Position numbers and translations under genes: made by a program
The notes under the pieces: generated by a model
Seen by the model: the letters and a program-made list of their open reading frames with translations, nothing else
What the model was told of the DNA's origin: nothing
Database searches by the model: none
Shown here: in pieces, positions 45,211-54,675 of the stretch
Position numbering within the stretch: the first letter of the stretch is position 1
Layout of the letters: every line of letters starts with the position of its first letter
NCBI RefSeq assembly: GCF_000374185.1
Contig: NZ_KB910518.1
Coordinates: 5,070,530-5,134,529 of the forward strand
Origin: Paenibacillus sp. HW567
GTDB lineage: Bacteria; Bacillota; Bacilli; Paenibacillales; Paenibacillaceae
Reading direction: 5' to 3'
DNA: 64,000 bases

Positions 45211-46044
45211 TTAACCTTTCACCGAGCCAGCCGCTATTCCCTCAACAATGTAACGCTGCATGAACAGATAGAAAATGACGATGGGAGCAACCCCGAGTGT
45301 CAGCGCCGGAAGCGCCATATCCCATTGCTTCGTATATTGTCCGAAGAACGAGAAGGTAGCCAGCGGAATGGTACGCAGCTCAGGCGCCTGAAGAATCAGG
45401 GACGGGAGCAGATAGTCATTCCAAATCCCAAGAGCATTAAGCACGATAATGGTCATAAGCATCGGCTTCAGCAAAGGAAGCACAATCCGGAAAAACGCCG
45501 AGATCGGATTGCAGCCGTCAACCGTTGCCGCCTCTTCAATCTCAAGAGGAACCGACTTGATGAAGCCGTGGAACAGGAAGATCGCCATCGGAACGCTGAG
45601 TCCCAGGTTGGTGGTGATCAGACCCGCAAAGGAGTTATTGATCCCCAATACATTAACGACCTTCAAGATAGGAATCATTATAGTCTGGAACGGAACCACC
45701 ATCGCCGCTACGAACAACAGCAGCAGCACCCGATTGAACCGTGTGTCGGCGCGAACCATCCGGTAGGCGGCCATTGCGCTGAACAGCGAGATCAGAATGA
45801 CAGAGATGATGGTAATAATCAGCGAATTGCGGAAAGCTTCGGAGAAGCGGGCCAATTTCCAGGCGTTCGAATAGTTCGACCACATGATTTCCTGCGGCCA
45901 GCTTGCCGCGTTGCTTAGAATCTCACCAAAGGATTTCACCGAGTTCGCAATCAGGAAATAGAACGGCGAGAGAAACAGCAGGGCCAGAAGGATCATAAGC
46001 ACTTCAACGCCGATATTCCATCTGCCTTTTGACTTTGCATTCAT
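45211..46044 (-). CDS. ABC sugar permease, MalG type
   Basis: A 277-aa permease with six helices and the EAA loop EIEEAATVDGCNPISAFFRIV near 165. Its ATG overlaps the stop of the MalF-type permease by one base (TAATG), so translation is coupled. It forms the channel with that partner and takes substrate from the lipoprotein encoded downstream. No ATPase gene is present, as in the other importer of this window. Confidence 0.94.
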   Translation of the reverse strand: MNAKSKGRWNIGVEVLMILLALLFLSPFYFLIANSVKSFGEILSNAASWPQEIMWSNYSNAWKLARFSEAFRNSLIITIISVILISLFSAMAAYRMVRADTRFNRVLLLLFVAAMVVPFQTIMIPILKVVNVLGINNSFAGLITTNLGLSVPMAIFLFHGFIKSVPLEIEEAATVDGCNPISAFFRIVLPLLKPMLMTIIVLNALGIWNDYLLPSLILQAPELRTIPLATFSFFGQYTKQWDMALPALTLGVAPIVIFYLFMQRYIVEGIAAGSVKG

Positions 46045-46925
46045 TAAGCCTCTACCTCCTTGCTCTTCGTGACACGGACCTGAATCACGGTGATAATCGC
46101 TACAATCAGGAAGAACAGCAGCGCTTTGGCCGTACCCAGACCGTAACGGTTGTTCAGGAAGGCTTCATTGTAAATGTTCATGGCTACGGATTCCGTTGAT
46201 TTGAACGGTCCGCCTTTCGTCAGGGAAAGGTTCAGGTCGAACATTTTGAAGGACCAGGAAATTGCCAGGAACAAACCAATCGTTACCGCAGGCATAATCA
46301 AAGGAACGATAATACTGCGAAGCACCTGCATCCGGGAAGCCCCGTCGATTTCAGCCGCTTCCAGTACCTCTTTGGACACATTGCTGAGCGAAGCGATGTA
46401 GATGACCATCAGATAACCGGAGGACTGCCAGACGAACACCATAACAATTGCCCAGAAGCCGGTTGTCGCATCGCCGAGCCAAGGAAGATTAAAGAAGGAC
46501 CAGCCGGTAATATCGCCCATCGTGGCGAACCCTTTGATGAAGATGAACTGCCATATGAAACCAAGCAACAATCCCCCGATAACATTCGGCATGAAAAAAA
46601 TGGTCCGGAGCATATTGCGTGTTTTTAAAGGTTTGGTCAGCAGATAGGCCAGGAAAAAGCCCACTATATTGGTCAGAACCACCCCTAGCAAAGTAAATCT
46701 GACGGTGAACCAGAAGGATGACCAGAAATCCGGATCGTTTGTAAATATCGCTTTAAAGTTATCAATGCCAACCCAGCTTACATTTCCCGATACCCCGTTC
46801 CAGTCCGTGAAGGAATAATACATCCCCATCAGAAATGGAATAATCGTAATCAGGGTAAAAAACAATACTGCCGGGCCAACGAAAAAAGTCTGTTGACCGA
46901 ATTGGGACAACTTCGAACCGCGCAT
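46044..46925 (-). CDS. ABC sugar permease, MalF type
   Basis: A 293-aa permease with six helices (first about 15-37, FVGPAVLFFTLITIIPFLMG) and the transport loop LEAAEIDGASRMQVLRSIIV near 190. It is the first gene of the unit, with AGGGGGG upstream of the ATG. The 134-base region between it and the divergent YesM kinase gene should hold the promoter controlled by the YesN regulator. Confidence 0.94.
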   Translation of the reverse strand: MRGSKLSQFGQQTFFVGPAVLFFTLITIIPFLMGMYYSFTDWNGVSGNVSWVGIDNFKAIFTNDPDFWSSFWFTVRFTLLGVVLTNIVGFFLAYLLTKPLKTRNMLRTIFFMPNVIGGLLLGFIWQFIFIKGFATMGDITGWSFFNLPWLGDATTGFWAIVMVFVWQSSGYLMVIYIASLSNVSKEVLEAAEIDGASRMQVLRSIIVPLIMPAVTIGLFLAISWSFKMFDLNLSLTKGGPFKSTESVAMNIYNEAFLNNRYGLGTAKALLFFLIVAIITVIQVRVTKSKEVEA

Positions 46926-47059
46926 TCACCCGTCCCCCCTTTCTTTTACTCACTTACTTGTTTATGATCTAAACATATTATCTGTTTTTTGAAGAACCGC
47001 TTACACCTACTCAGGTGATCTTTCAGGTGTAAAATATTGATCGGATGTGACATAAATCG

Positions 47060-48883
47060 ATGAAATGGAACAGTATTCGCACCAAGCTGATCGTTTTTTT
47101 ACTCCTGCCGACCTTAATTTGTATTATCGCTACGATGTATATCAGCTATTCTTACACGACGAAATCTCTTAGGACCCGGGCTGTGGATGAGAATACAAAT
47201 CTGCTGTACCAGGGCTACAAAAATATCAACAACCTCATTCAGGAGGTCAATCGGCTGTCCCTTGTTTTCTACTCCGATTCAGACTCTTACAGGCTGCTGG
47301 AAGCCGGATACGACGATATGTCGGCCAATATCCAGATTTACTCCTCGCTGAATTATATATTGACCTCTATGACTGACATCTCACAGGTCTATTTGTACGG
47401 CGTCAAGGACAGCAAAGCTACGCTCTTATCGCATAGCACCATGCCAACGCGCTGGCAGGGAATTCCGCCCTACAGCGAATCCCGGATCACTGGGGATAAC
47501 CCTGTATCTGTTCAGAGCACCCACATCAGCAACAGCTACGGGCTGAATACACCCAATACACCAATGACTCCGGAGCCGGTATTTACGCTGCACCGGCGGA
47601 TCGAGCAAATCCCGTCTACCGCTGCACTTGGCTATCTGTCGATTGATGTGAAGCTGACCGCCTTTACCGATATCATGAATCAGCTCTATGAGCAGGGAAA
47701 AGAAAACATCTACCTGGTGGACGGCAAAGGTAAGCTGGTGTACAGCCATGACGAGGCGGACCTGGGCAAACCGCTGAATGCCTCCTGGTATGACAAGCAA
47801 ATTGCCGCAAGCGGACAGCCCCACGGTTATTTTGAAGAGGATGGGGCGGTGTTTATTTATCAAAAGATTGAAAGCCCGGGCCTGAACTGGACGCTGGTGA
47901 AGCAAATTCCCGTCTCCTATCTGTACCGTGAAGCGAAGGAAGCCGCCGGAATCAATATGCTGCTGCTGGTGCTGCTGATGATCATGATCGTCGCGCTGAC
48001 AATTCTGATCTCCTTTCGGATCACCGCCCCGATCAAGCAGTTGGCAAGATACATGAACCAGGTCCAGACCGGTAATCTGGAGATTGATATCAAGCCTGCG
48101 GGCAAGGATGAAATCGGGCTGGTAACCGAGCGCTTCCGCAGCATGATGAATACGATCAACAACCTGATTTTGCGGGAATACCGGCTGGAGCTGTCCAATA
48201 AAACCAATGAGCTACGGGCGCTGCAGGCGCAGATCAATCCGCATTTTCTGAATAACACGCTGCAGATTATCGGCACGCTGGCCCTGGAGCTTAAGGTCCC
48301 GCAAATCTATGCCCTGCTCTCGGCTCTGGCCAAAATGATGCGCTACAGTATGTACAATCATGAGAAGATTGTTACGATACAGGATGAGCTGGACCATGTG
48401 AAAGCTTATATCGAGCTGCAGAAGGAACGTTTTGAAAATAAGTTCACTTTCCGCTACGATATGGAGGAATCGCTGCTGAACGCGCTCATGCCCAAGATGA
48501 TCCTCCAGCCGATTGTGGAAAATTATTTCAAGCACGGCTTCAATCTCGCCCGCACGGACGGGCTGGTTGAAATTATGGCAGCCCGGCTGCCTTCCGGCCG
48601 GATGGAGATCCTTATCCGCAACAACGGCAGCTCCATTCCCGCTTCCAGGCTGGAAGCCTTGCAGCAGGAGCTTCAGCATCCCGTCCGGGTGGATATCGAC
48701 CCCTTAAAGGATATAGACAGCAAACGCGACGCCCCGGGCGTACGGATCGGCCTGCCGAATGTGCTGGCCCGGCTGCGGCTCGTCTGCGGGGACAGCGCGA
48801 CGCTGACTGTGGATAATCTGAAGGCAGGCGGCGTAATTGTCAGCCTGCAATTTGAAATTGTAGTGGAGAGTGAAGCTATATGA
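47060..48883 (+). CDS. Sensor histidine kinase, YesM family
   Basis: A 607-aa membrane kinase. Helices at about 11-32 and 292-315 flank a Cache-type external sensor. A HAMP linker follows, and the phospho-histidine lies in QAQINPHFLNNTLQII near 395. The ATPase domain contains QPIVENYFKHGF. It is divergent from the galactoside importer and overlaps the response-regulator gene by four bases (ATGA), so kinase and regulator are a coupled pair. The probable signal is the importer's sugar or its loaded binding protein. Confidence 0.93.
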   Translation: MKWNSIRTKLIVFLLLPTLICIIATMYISYSYTTKSLRTRAVDENTNLLYQGYKNINNLIQEVNRLSLVFYSDSDSYRLLEAGYDDMSANIQIYSSLNYILTSMTDISQVYLYGVKDSKATLLSHSTMPTRWQGIPPYSESRITGDNPVSVQSTHISNSYGLNTPNTPMTPEPVFTLHRRIEQIPSTAALGYLSIDVKLTAFTDIMNQLYEQGKENIYLVDGKGKLVYSHDEADLGKPLNASWYDKQIAASGQPHGYFEEDGAVFIYQKIESPGLNWTLVKQIPVSYLYREAKEAAGINMLLLVLLMIMIVALTILISFRITAPIKQLARYMNQVQTGNLEIDIKPAGKDEIGLVTERFRSMMNTINNLILREYRLELSNKTNELRALQAQINPHFLNNTLQIIGTLALELKVPQIYALLSALAKMMRYSMYNHEKIVTIQDELDHVKAYIELQKERFENKFTFRYDMEESLLNALMPKMILQPIVENYFKHGFNLARTDGLVEIMAARLPSGRMEILIRNNGSSIPASRLEALQQELQHPVRVDIDPLKDIDSKRDAPGVRIGLPNVLARLRLVCGDSATLTVDNLKAGGVIVSLQFEIVVESEAI

Positions 48884-50511
48884 AGGCACTGATTGTAGAC
48901 GACGAAGCCAGGGTCCGCAAGGCGGTCCGGCTCCTCGTTGACTGGGAAGCCCATCAAATCGGAGATATTCTGGAGGCCGGAAACGGCAATGAAGCCATCG
49001 AGCTGATCCGCAAGGAGAAGCCCGCGCTGGTCATCATGGATATGATGATGGAATCAGGCAATGGAGTCGAGCTGATGACCTGGGTCAATGAATTCGCCGG
49101 CAACACCAAGTTTATTGTGGTCAGCGGCCATAATGATTTTGATTTTGTCCGCCAGACCGTCCGTCATGGCGGGATTGACTATATTCTTAAGCCAATAGAG
49201 GCGGAAATGATCAATGGTGCCGTATCCAAGGCCGTCGCTGCCTGGCGGTCCGAGGAAGAGGAGCGCAGCCACCGGCAGCGCCAAAGCATCCGGCTGAACG
49301 AAATCAAGCCGATCTATGGGGAGAAGCTGCTGTCGGCGCTGATCGACGACCCGATCAATGCCGAAGCTTCGCTGCGCAGGCTTTTGGATGAGGGGGTAAT
49401 CCCGCAAAGCGCAGGCAGCTCCAGGCTGATTCTGGTCCAGACGGACCCCGGCAACAATCAGCTCCTCAAGCGGTTCGGTGGAGACAGCGAGCTGCTGTAT
49501 TACGCCATCGTCAACATCTGCAATGAGTTTTTGCAGCTTCCGCGCAAGGGCATTGCCTTCCGGTATTGGGGGGGACCGCCGGAAATTGCAATTATCCTGT
49601 GGGATGTTCAGGAATCAGTGACCGAGCTGATCAACCGGATCAATGAGGGGATTTTTTTGACGCTGCAGTTCAGGATGCATTTCGGCATCAGCTCCATAGG
49701 AGCCTTGCCCGGAGGACTGCCGGCAGAACGCGCAGAAGCCGCCGAAGCACTGCTCCGGCGGAACCTATTAAGACATGAAGATTATTTCCATTTCCACCCT
49801 CCTGCTGAACCGGTAAATACAGGGGGCGAGCCGCCGATTATGTTTGCCGATGTGCAGGAGGAATGGCGCCTCGCCGTGATCAGCGGCAGTCCCGAGGTTT
49901 TGTCGGCGGCAGCGCAGCATTGGACCCACGAGCTTAGCCGCCGGGGAGTGATCACGCCGGAGCTGCTGAATTCCTGGAAGGCCGACGCCCTGCTGTTCCG
50001 CTCCCGGCTGGTGCGCGAGGCGCTGGGCACTCAAGCGGACAGCGCCTTGGCAGAGCTGGAGCGTACAGATCTGCTGAATCCGCCTCCGCTGCCTGGCGGT
50101 TACTCCTTCTCGTTATTCGCCTGGCGCGACTGGTCCTTTGGACTGATGCAGCGCGTATCACGCGAGATTGCGGACAGAGCGGCGAAGGAACGGAACCCGA
50201 TTACGGACATCGTTAAATATATCGAGCAGAATTACCAATCCGACCTGTCGCTGCAGGAGGTGGCCGGCAAATTCTACGTCAGCCGCGAGTACATTTCACG
50301 CAAATTCAAGCAGGAATACGGCATCAATTTCTCCGATTACATCGGCAGCGTCCGCATCGACAAAGCCAAGCTGCTGCTGCAGAATCCTAACCTGAAGCTG
50401 TCGCAAATTTCGGAAATGGTCGGTTTCCACGATGTCAAATATTTCAGCAAGGTGTTCAAGAAGCAGGTTGGCAGTTCTCCGAAGGACTACCGAAGCCGGA
50501 TTACCCCCTGA
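48880..50511 (+). CDS. YesN-type response regulator with AraC DNA-binding domain
   Basis: A 543-aa regulator. The receiver domain has VDDEARV, phospho-acceptor aspartate in LVIMDMMMES near 55 and YILKPIE near 104. A long middle domain follows, and AraC helix-turn-helix motifs lie at about 440-543 (SLQEVAGKFYVSREYISRKF; SQISEMVGFHDVKYFSKVF). It should activate the divergent importer genes and perhaps the nearby GH42 gene. The ATGA overlap with the kinase supports stoichiometric expression. Confidence 0.93.
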   Translation: MKALIVDDEARVRKAVRLLVDWEAHQIGDILEAGNGNEAIELIRKEKPALVIMDMMMESGNGVELMTWVNEFAGNTKFIVVSGHNDFDFVRQTVRHGGIDYILKPIEAEMINGAVSKAVAAWRSEEEERSHRQRQSIRLNEIKPIYGEKLLSALIDDPINAEASLRRLLDEGVIPQSAGSSRLILVQTDPGNNQLLKRFGGDSELLYYAIVNICNEFLQLPRKGIAFRYWGGPPEIAIILWDVQESVTELINRINEGIFLTLQFRMHFGISSIGALPGGLPAERAEAAEALLRRNLLRHEDYFHFHPPAEPVNTGGEPPIMFADVQEEWRLAVISGSPEVLSAAAQHWTHELSRRGVITPELLNSWKADALLFRSRLVREALGTQADSALAELERTDLLNPPPLPGGYSFSLFAWRDWSFGLMQRVSREIADRAAKERNPITDIVKYIEQNYQSDLSLQEVAGKFYVSREYISRKFKQEYGINFSDYIGSVRIDKAKLLLQNPNLKLSQISEMVGFHDVKYFSKVFKKQVGSSPKDYRSRITP

Positions 50512-50616
50512 TAAATGGATCAGTCAAATATGAGAATCTGGTCAATCGTCCATACAACCTTTAGGGAAAATGCATATCATGGGTCTGTAAGATGATAATG
50601 CGAAGGAGGTAAAGCC

Positions 50617-50712
50617 ATGGGCGGTTATGGAAATGTTGGAGGTCTTTTTACTTCCACTACTACAATCCTGGTGCTGTACATTCTGTTGGTGATTATTCTT
50701 AAAACTTTCTAA
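50617..50712 (+). CDS. YjcZ-like miniprotein
   Basis: A 31-aa peptide: a glycine-rich head (MGGYGNVGGLF) and one hydrophobic helix (TTTILVLYILLVIIL) ending KTF. This is the layout of the YjcZ family of sporulation-associated small membrane proteins. The ATG at 50617 follows a perfect AAGGAGGT at ideal spacing, which strongly supports translation. It stands alone, 105 bases after the response-regulator gene, and is followed by hairpins. The family call is based on composition and layout, since the peptide is too short for more. Confidence 0.75.
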   Translation: MGGYGNVGGLFTSTTTILVLYILLVIILKTF

Positions 50713-50736
50713 CCATGATAAGCCAAGTGGAAACGG

Positions 50737-51036
50737 CTACGCCGTCCTTACAAGGACGGTTCCGTTTCGAAAAAAAAGAGAGTCTACAGTCATGTAGGCT
50801 CTCCTCTTTTTGATAATGTACAGCAGAGTTAGGACAACAGAGTTAGGACAAGCAATTCGTATTCTTCCAACAACCACTTGGCCGTCCAATGTCTTCACTT
50901 GAACAAGCTGATTCATATGTTGTCTACATATGCTATGCAAGTGATTTCTGACAGATTGCATATTGTGGATATAATTCCCATCCGCTTGATACAGCACACT
51001 TTGCTGCGATCCCATTTGGAGTCCCACGCTAGGCAC
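50737..51036 (-). CDS. Possible Sm-like small protein, frame running through a terminator
   Basis: A 99-aa frame from GTG 51036 after AGGAAGG. The middle SVRNHLHSICRQHMNQLVQV followed by KTLDGQVVVGRI reads like an Sm/SH3-type small barrel found in short spore-former proteins of unknown role, where the sequence usually ends soon after a VVLTLLY-like strand. Here the frame continues 24 residues beyond LLYII, straight through the terminator hairpin, and a 15-base near-duplication (GAGTTAGGACAA) sits just before. The natural stop may have been lost, or the frame may be partly fortuitous. Confidence 0.5.
   Translation of the reverse strand: MPSVGLQMGSQQSVLYQADGNYIHNMQSVRNHLHSICRQHMNQLVQVKTLDGQVVVGRIRIACPNSVVLTLLYIIKKRRAYMTVDSLFFRNGTVLVRTA
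50770..50812. terminator. Bidirectional terminator with A- and T-tracts
   Basis: The stem GAGAGTCTACA / TGTAGGCTCTC at 50778-50803 is preceded by a long A run and followed by CTCTTTTT. It serves the YjcZ-like gene on plus and lies inside the minus-strand frame of the small Sm-like candidate. A second hairpin (CCGTCCTT / AAGGACGG) lies just before, at about 50740. Confidence 0.85.
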
Positions 51037-51123
51037 ACTACCTTCCTGTTAAAAGTACTACATAGTATGCCTAGTGTGCTGTAGGTGTTCGAACCGTCCG
51101 ATCAATCCTATCCGTGCTTAGCC

Positions 51124-52308
51124 TTACCTAACCGGCTGTTCCCTGTACCATGCCAGAAAAGCATCCGCCACCGCTCTGCCGGCGGTACCGTTCGGATGCG
51201 GGTCCTCGCTGTTACTCATATACTCCGCACGAACTCTATGGTCCGCCGGAGCTGGCATGGACAATACAGCCGCAATGTCAAATACACGGTTGACCCCGGC
51301 AGGCGGAGCGGTGAGAATCTGCTTATTTACGCTGCGCCAGGCGGCTTCCCGTTCGTCCTGGAAATTAAATGTCGGCACCGTGCTCAGGATGACATTTATA
51401 TCCGGGTTGGCCCCTTTGATCAGAGAAACGATATGCGAGAGGTCTTCAAGAAGCTCTTCAGCCGAGCGTTTGCCGATATCAAGATCGTTCACGCCCAGCA
51501 CAATCAGCACTTCATCGCCCTGCTTGGCCTTGTTCAGCCAAGGGCCATCAGCGGCGGCATCATAGGCTCTGCCCCAGCCGGAGCCGATATTCCACAGCCC
51601 ATAGGATGTTCCAAGTTCTTCGGCGATCCGCGCCGCCCAGTAGGAATATTCATCCTTCCCGGTCCGCACTCCCTGGGTGATGGAATCCCCGAGGAATACC
51701 AGCTTTTTGTCCACTTTTTTCTTGTAGCCGATATAGCTTGGCAGCACCAGCAGCTTACCCGATTCACTGAAGGAATCTGCGGATTCCTGCCCTGCAAGAT
51801 GGCCCGGACCATCATAAGCGGATACCAGAACGTCCTCCACGTTATACGGGAGCGTTTTGCCGGGTGCAATCGTTCTAATCGTCCAGGTAAAAGCCAAATA
51901 ATGCCCCTCCGGCAGCGAAAGCTCCGCTTCATCACTCCAGAAGGCTTCTCCGGGAGCCACCTGCTTCGACGCCTCTCCCGTGAAGGTCACAGGAATCTGT
52001 GTACCTGGCGCTACTGTGCCATCCGGTGCCAGCCCTCCATCGGCAATAAAAGCCGATTCAATGCTCCACTCTCCGCCCGGCTCACTCCCCGACGCTTCCG
52101 CTCCCAGATCCCAGGTCGAATCCACCGCATTGCTGTGCCAGAACTTCAGGTTCAGATTCCCGTTCTCCCGCAACCGGATATACGCCCGGTAGGTATGGGT
52201 GAACGGCTCCGGCGAATTCATAATATAATTGGCGGCCGTTGACACCGCCGTGGCCGAAGAATACTCAGACTGGCTGAACACTCCGGCTTGGTCTTTTGGA
52301 CTACGCAT
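51124..52308 (-). CDS. SGNH/GDSL hydrolase with N-terminal beta domain
   Basis: A 394-aa protein without signal peptide. Residues about 30-190 form a beta-rich jelly-roll-like domain (YRAYIRLRENGNLNLKFW). The SGNH esterase domain follows: block I FLGDSITQGVR with Ser209, block III GVND at 272-275 and block V DPHPN near 370 with the catalytic aspartate and histidine. This two-domain plan resembles carbohydrate esterases that remove acetyl groups from sugars. Position near glycosidase genes is consistent with that, but the substrate is unproven. It is a single gene; the 218 bases upstream show nothing clear. Confidence 0.9.
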   Translation of the reverse strand: MRSPKDQAGVFSQSEYSSATAVSTAANYIMNSPEPFTHTYRAYIRLRENGNLNLKFWHSNAVDSTWDLGAEASGSEPGGEWSIESAFIADGGLAPDGTVAPGTQIPVTFTGEASKQVAPGEAFWSDEAELSLPEGHYLAFTWTIRTIAPGKTLPYNVEDVLVSAYDGPGHLAGQESADSFSESGKLLVLPSYIGYKKKVDKKLVFLGDSITQGVRTGKDEYSYWAARIAEELGTSYGLWNIGSGWGRAYDAAADGPWLNKAKQGDEVLIVLGVNDLDIGKRSAEELLEDLSHIVSLIKGANPDINVILSTVPTFNFQDEREAAWRSVNKQILTAPPAGVNRVFDIAAVLSMPAPADHRVRAEYMSNSEDPHPNGTAGRAVADAFLAWYREQPVR

Positions 52309-52526
52309 AAGTTCAGTGCTCCTTCATACAAATCGAATCTGTAAACAACCAAAGTATAAGGGCAATATTAGTATAAAACTAATACGAAACCGCTAACATA
52401 TAACACAATTCTGATCTTGGGCTAGGCGCTTAGCCTTTCCTTTACCTAAATCTCACTACTATTTCAGCGAACAACAGGCCAACTATGGTAGTATCTGACC
52501 GTAATCGACCTGTTTGATGTAACGGC

Positions 52527-52772
52527 TTAAGAAGCGTATGACGTTGTGTCAGGAAAAACTCCATCTCCTTCTTTGAGTATTCTAATTAGTTTTGATGCTG
52601 CAGTAAAATAATAGAAATTACTAGTCGTGCCCGGCACTTTTTCAATCTCCTCAGGTTCTGCACTAATTTTGTTTAGCCGTAATCTCCCCAATTTATCTTT
52701 ATCAGGGCCAAATTTATACACTACAAACTCTTCAGTTTCTTCTTCTTTCACCAGCAAAACGTACGTAGCCAA
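52527..52772 (-). CDS. Candidate immunity protein of the toxin gene
   Basis: An 81-aa frame. TTG 52772 is preferred as start because GAGGAGGAGATAGG lies just before; the site itself overlaps the end of the toxin gene, whose stop is 13 bases upstream. The protein (MATYVLLVKEEETEEFVVYK) is small, acidic, alpha/beta and unlike other genes here. It has a lower GC content than neighbours, as has the toxin end. Small acidic proteins directly after a large polymorphic toxin are typically its immunity partner. No named family is recognised. Confidence 0.7.
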   Translation of the reverse strand: MATYVLLVKEEETEEFVVYKFGPDKDKLGRLRLNKISAEPEEIEKVPGTTSNFYYFTAASKLIRILKEGDGVFPDTTSYAS

Positions 52773-52785
52773 ACCTATCTCCTCC

Positions 52786-54675
52786 TCAATCTTCAAATAC
52801 GCTATCTGACCAATTATAATACTTTTGAGCTTCTGCATGTCCTTGTTCATAGGTAGCCCCATGCTTTTTCATGTAATTAGATTCAAACAATTCGTGATTG
52901 AGCAATAAGATGTCATTCTTATTGTAGTTTCCTTGCATCATTCGATCCCATGCCGTTGCTTGTTGATAGTTTGGGTCAAACGATTTTACCTGTCTATTGT
53001 CAAATTTATGTTTCTCTATGAACAAATGATTCTTAATCTGCTGAATATCAGCTTCTTTCCAACCTGTATTCTTTGCAATATCACTAATATCATTATTTAT
53101 AGTTCTAAAGTTTGTGTACATATTAATTGCCATATCTTCCTGTTTCATATATTCAGGTATAGAAGTGAATGTCACTTTAGGTACATCTACATTATCAATC
53201 CGTTCACCTTTAGCATTATGTGTTGGGTTGGGCGTCCCATTTGGATGAAGATTACCCGTCCCCTTAATCGTAAGGTCTAAATCATCCAGTTCCTGCAAGC
53301 TCTCCAGATTACTTGTTTTAGTTATGGACTTCGTTTCAATGGCCTCTACGTCATTCAACTCTTTTATTTTACCAAATCCACTTCCTGCCATTCCACTTGA
53401 GGCCTGAATTTGCCCATTCTTATTGGTTCCACTCTTCAGATTGACGGTCCCCATTCCCAATGTTTCAGTGATCCGGTCTGCGCTCGCTGCACCACGCAAT
53501 GTGGCCTGGAAATCGCTTGTGAACTCGCTGAGCACGGATTGCTGCTCCATTTGCATTGCAAAAAACTGGGCTTCCATCGCTTGCTGTCCCTGTGTCTTGA
53601 TTCCTGGTTTTTTACCTGTAATCAGTTCATCGAGCGGGTCCACCAAATATTTGTCGATAAAATCCTTCTTGGCCGGTCGCCTTTGCCAATCGCCCTGATC
53701 TCCTGTGACCTTCTCCACCCTGGGGCCGTCTTTGATATCCCGCATCATCGCCTGATTCACGATTTCCCGCCAGGCTTCTGAATTGGGATTCGTAAGGAGT
53801 ATTCCCTGGCCTCCCTGATGAATTATGTCTAGCTGGCTCTTGGCCCACTTGCCTTTATCTCCCGGCTCTATCGCCATTCGCAGTAGCAAATGATACGATT
53901 CATCCTGTACCATTGGTACGCTGCTGGTTGTAATCGACGGATCGTAGTCACACGCTTTAACTGCGGGCTGTCTGAAATACGCGCTCAAATCCTTCCCTGC
54001 CTGGTACTGTACTTTATCTACCCCCAGGGATTCCATTTTCTTGCGTGCCTCTTCCGCCAACTTGTGTACAGCGTTCATTTGAGCATTATTGCCAAACGCC
54101 TGATATACACCATAAGCCGTCTGCGCCTTCGCGATCTGATCCCGCGCTTCATGGATATCCTGGAGCTTGCTTTGTGCTGCAATACTCTCCACTGACCCAA
54201 AACCTGACTTTTGGACGATATTCCGAAGCTTCTGAACCACGGGATCACTATCCAGCTCATCGCGGCCTGTCAAGGTCATTACTGAACGGATCAGATTCGT
54301 AGCCGCCTTCTGGGCAAAGGCCGGAATCGAGAACCTCCCCGTTCCACCGCTCCCCCCAAAGCTTCCGAACATGCCCGCAAGGAGGCTGAACTGCTGAGCT
54401 AACTTGTCTGCCTGCCGCTTGTTCTCGTCTTGAACCCCCTGAACGCCCTTAATCGCGGCCCGAATGATATCCTCCAGTTTTTCTGCTTCTGCCGTCAACT
54501 CGTTAATAAGCACCTGAGCCTGTACCACATCTTGTCCCAGCGGGATTCCGTCCCAATTGTTGGCCTGGCCTTTAAGCTGTAGATATAGCTGGTTGGTATC
54601 CTGGCTCACCTGTCCTATTTTCGTTTGGAGGCGCCGGGCTTCATCTTCTTTGAACACCAGTTTTTTTAATGGCAT
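52786..54675 (-). CDS. Large polymorphic toxin-like protein
   Basis: A 629-aa protein; ATG 54675 follows GGAGGG at good spacing. Residues about 1-100 are a helical hairpin with NNWDGIPLGQ at the turn, like WXG100/LXG-type export domains of type VII secretion substrates. A long helical and glycine-containing middle follows. The last about 130 residues (DIAKNTGWKEADIQQIKNHL, FDPNYQQATAWDRMM, NDILLLNHELFESNYMKKHG) form a distinct AT-rich C-terminal module with conserved-looking His-Glu, as expected of an exchanged toxin tip. No signal peptide. The activity cannot be assigned. The immediately following 81-aa gene is the likely immunity gene. Confidence 0.78.
   Translation of the reverse strand: MPLKKLVFKEDEARRLQTKIGQVSQDTNQLYLQLKGQANNWDGIPLGQDVVQAQVLINELTAEAEKLEDIIRAAIKGVQGVQDENKRQADKLAQQFSLLAGMFGSFGGSGGTGRFSIPAFAQKAATNLIRSVMTLTGRDELDSDPVVQKLRNIVQKSGFGSVESIAAQSKLQDIHEARDQIAKAQTAYGVYQAFGNNAQMNAVHKLAEEARKKMESLGVDKVQYQAGKDLSAYFRQPAVKACDYDPSITTSSVPMVQDESYHLLLRMAIEPGDKGKWAKSQLDIIHQGGQGILLTNPNSEAWREIVNQAMMRDIKDGPRVEKVTGDQGDWQRRPAKKDFIDKYLVDPLDELITGKKPGIKTQGQQAMEAQFFAMQMEQQSVLSEFTSDFQATLRGAASADRITETLGMGTVNLKSGTNKNGQIQASSGMAGSGFGKIKELNDVEAIETKSITKTSNLESLQELDDLDLTIKGTGNLHPNGTPNPTHNAKGERIDNVDVPKVTFTSIPEYMKQEDMAINMYTNFRTINNDISDIAKNTGWKEADIQQIKNHLFIEKHKFDNRQVKSFDPNYQQATAWDRMMQGNYNKNDILLLNHELFESNYMKKHGATYEQGHAEAQKYYNWSDSVFED

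Noticed and set aside
46926..47059. cre site between importer and YesM kinase
   Set aside because: GAACCGCTTACA resembles half of a cre site but does not fit the full consensus.
51085..52242. Long plus-strand frame (385 codons)
   Set aside because: It lies opposite the SGNH hydrolase gene, has no recognisable domains and is a shadow of that GC-rich gene.
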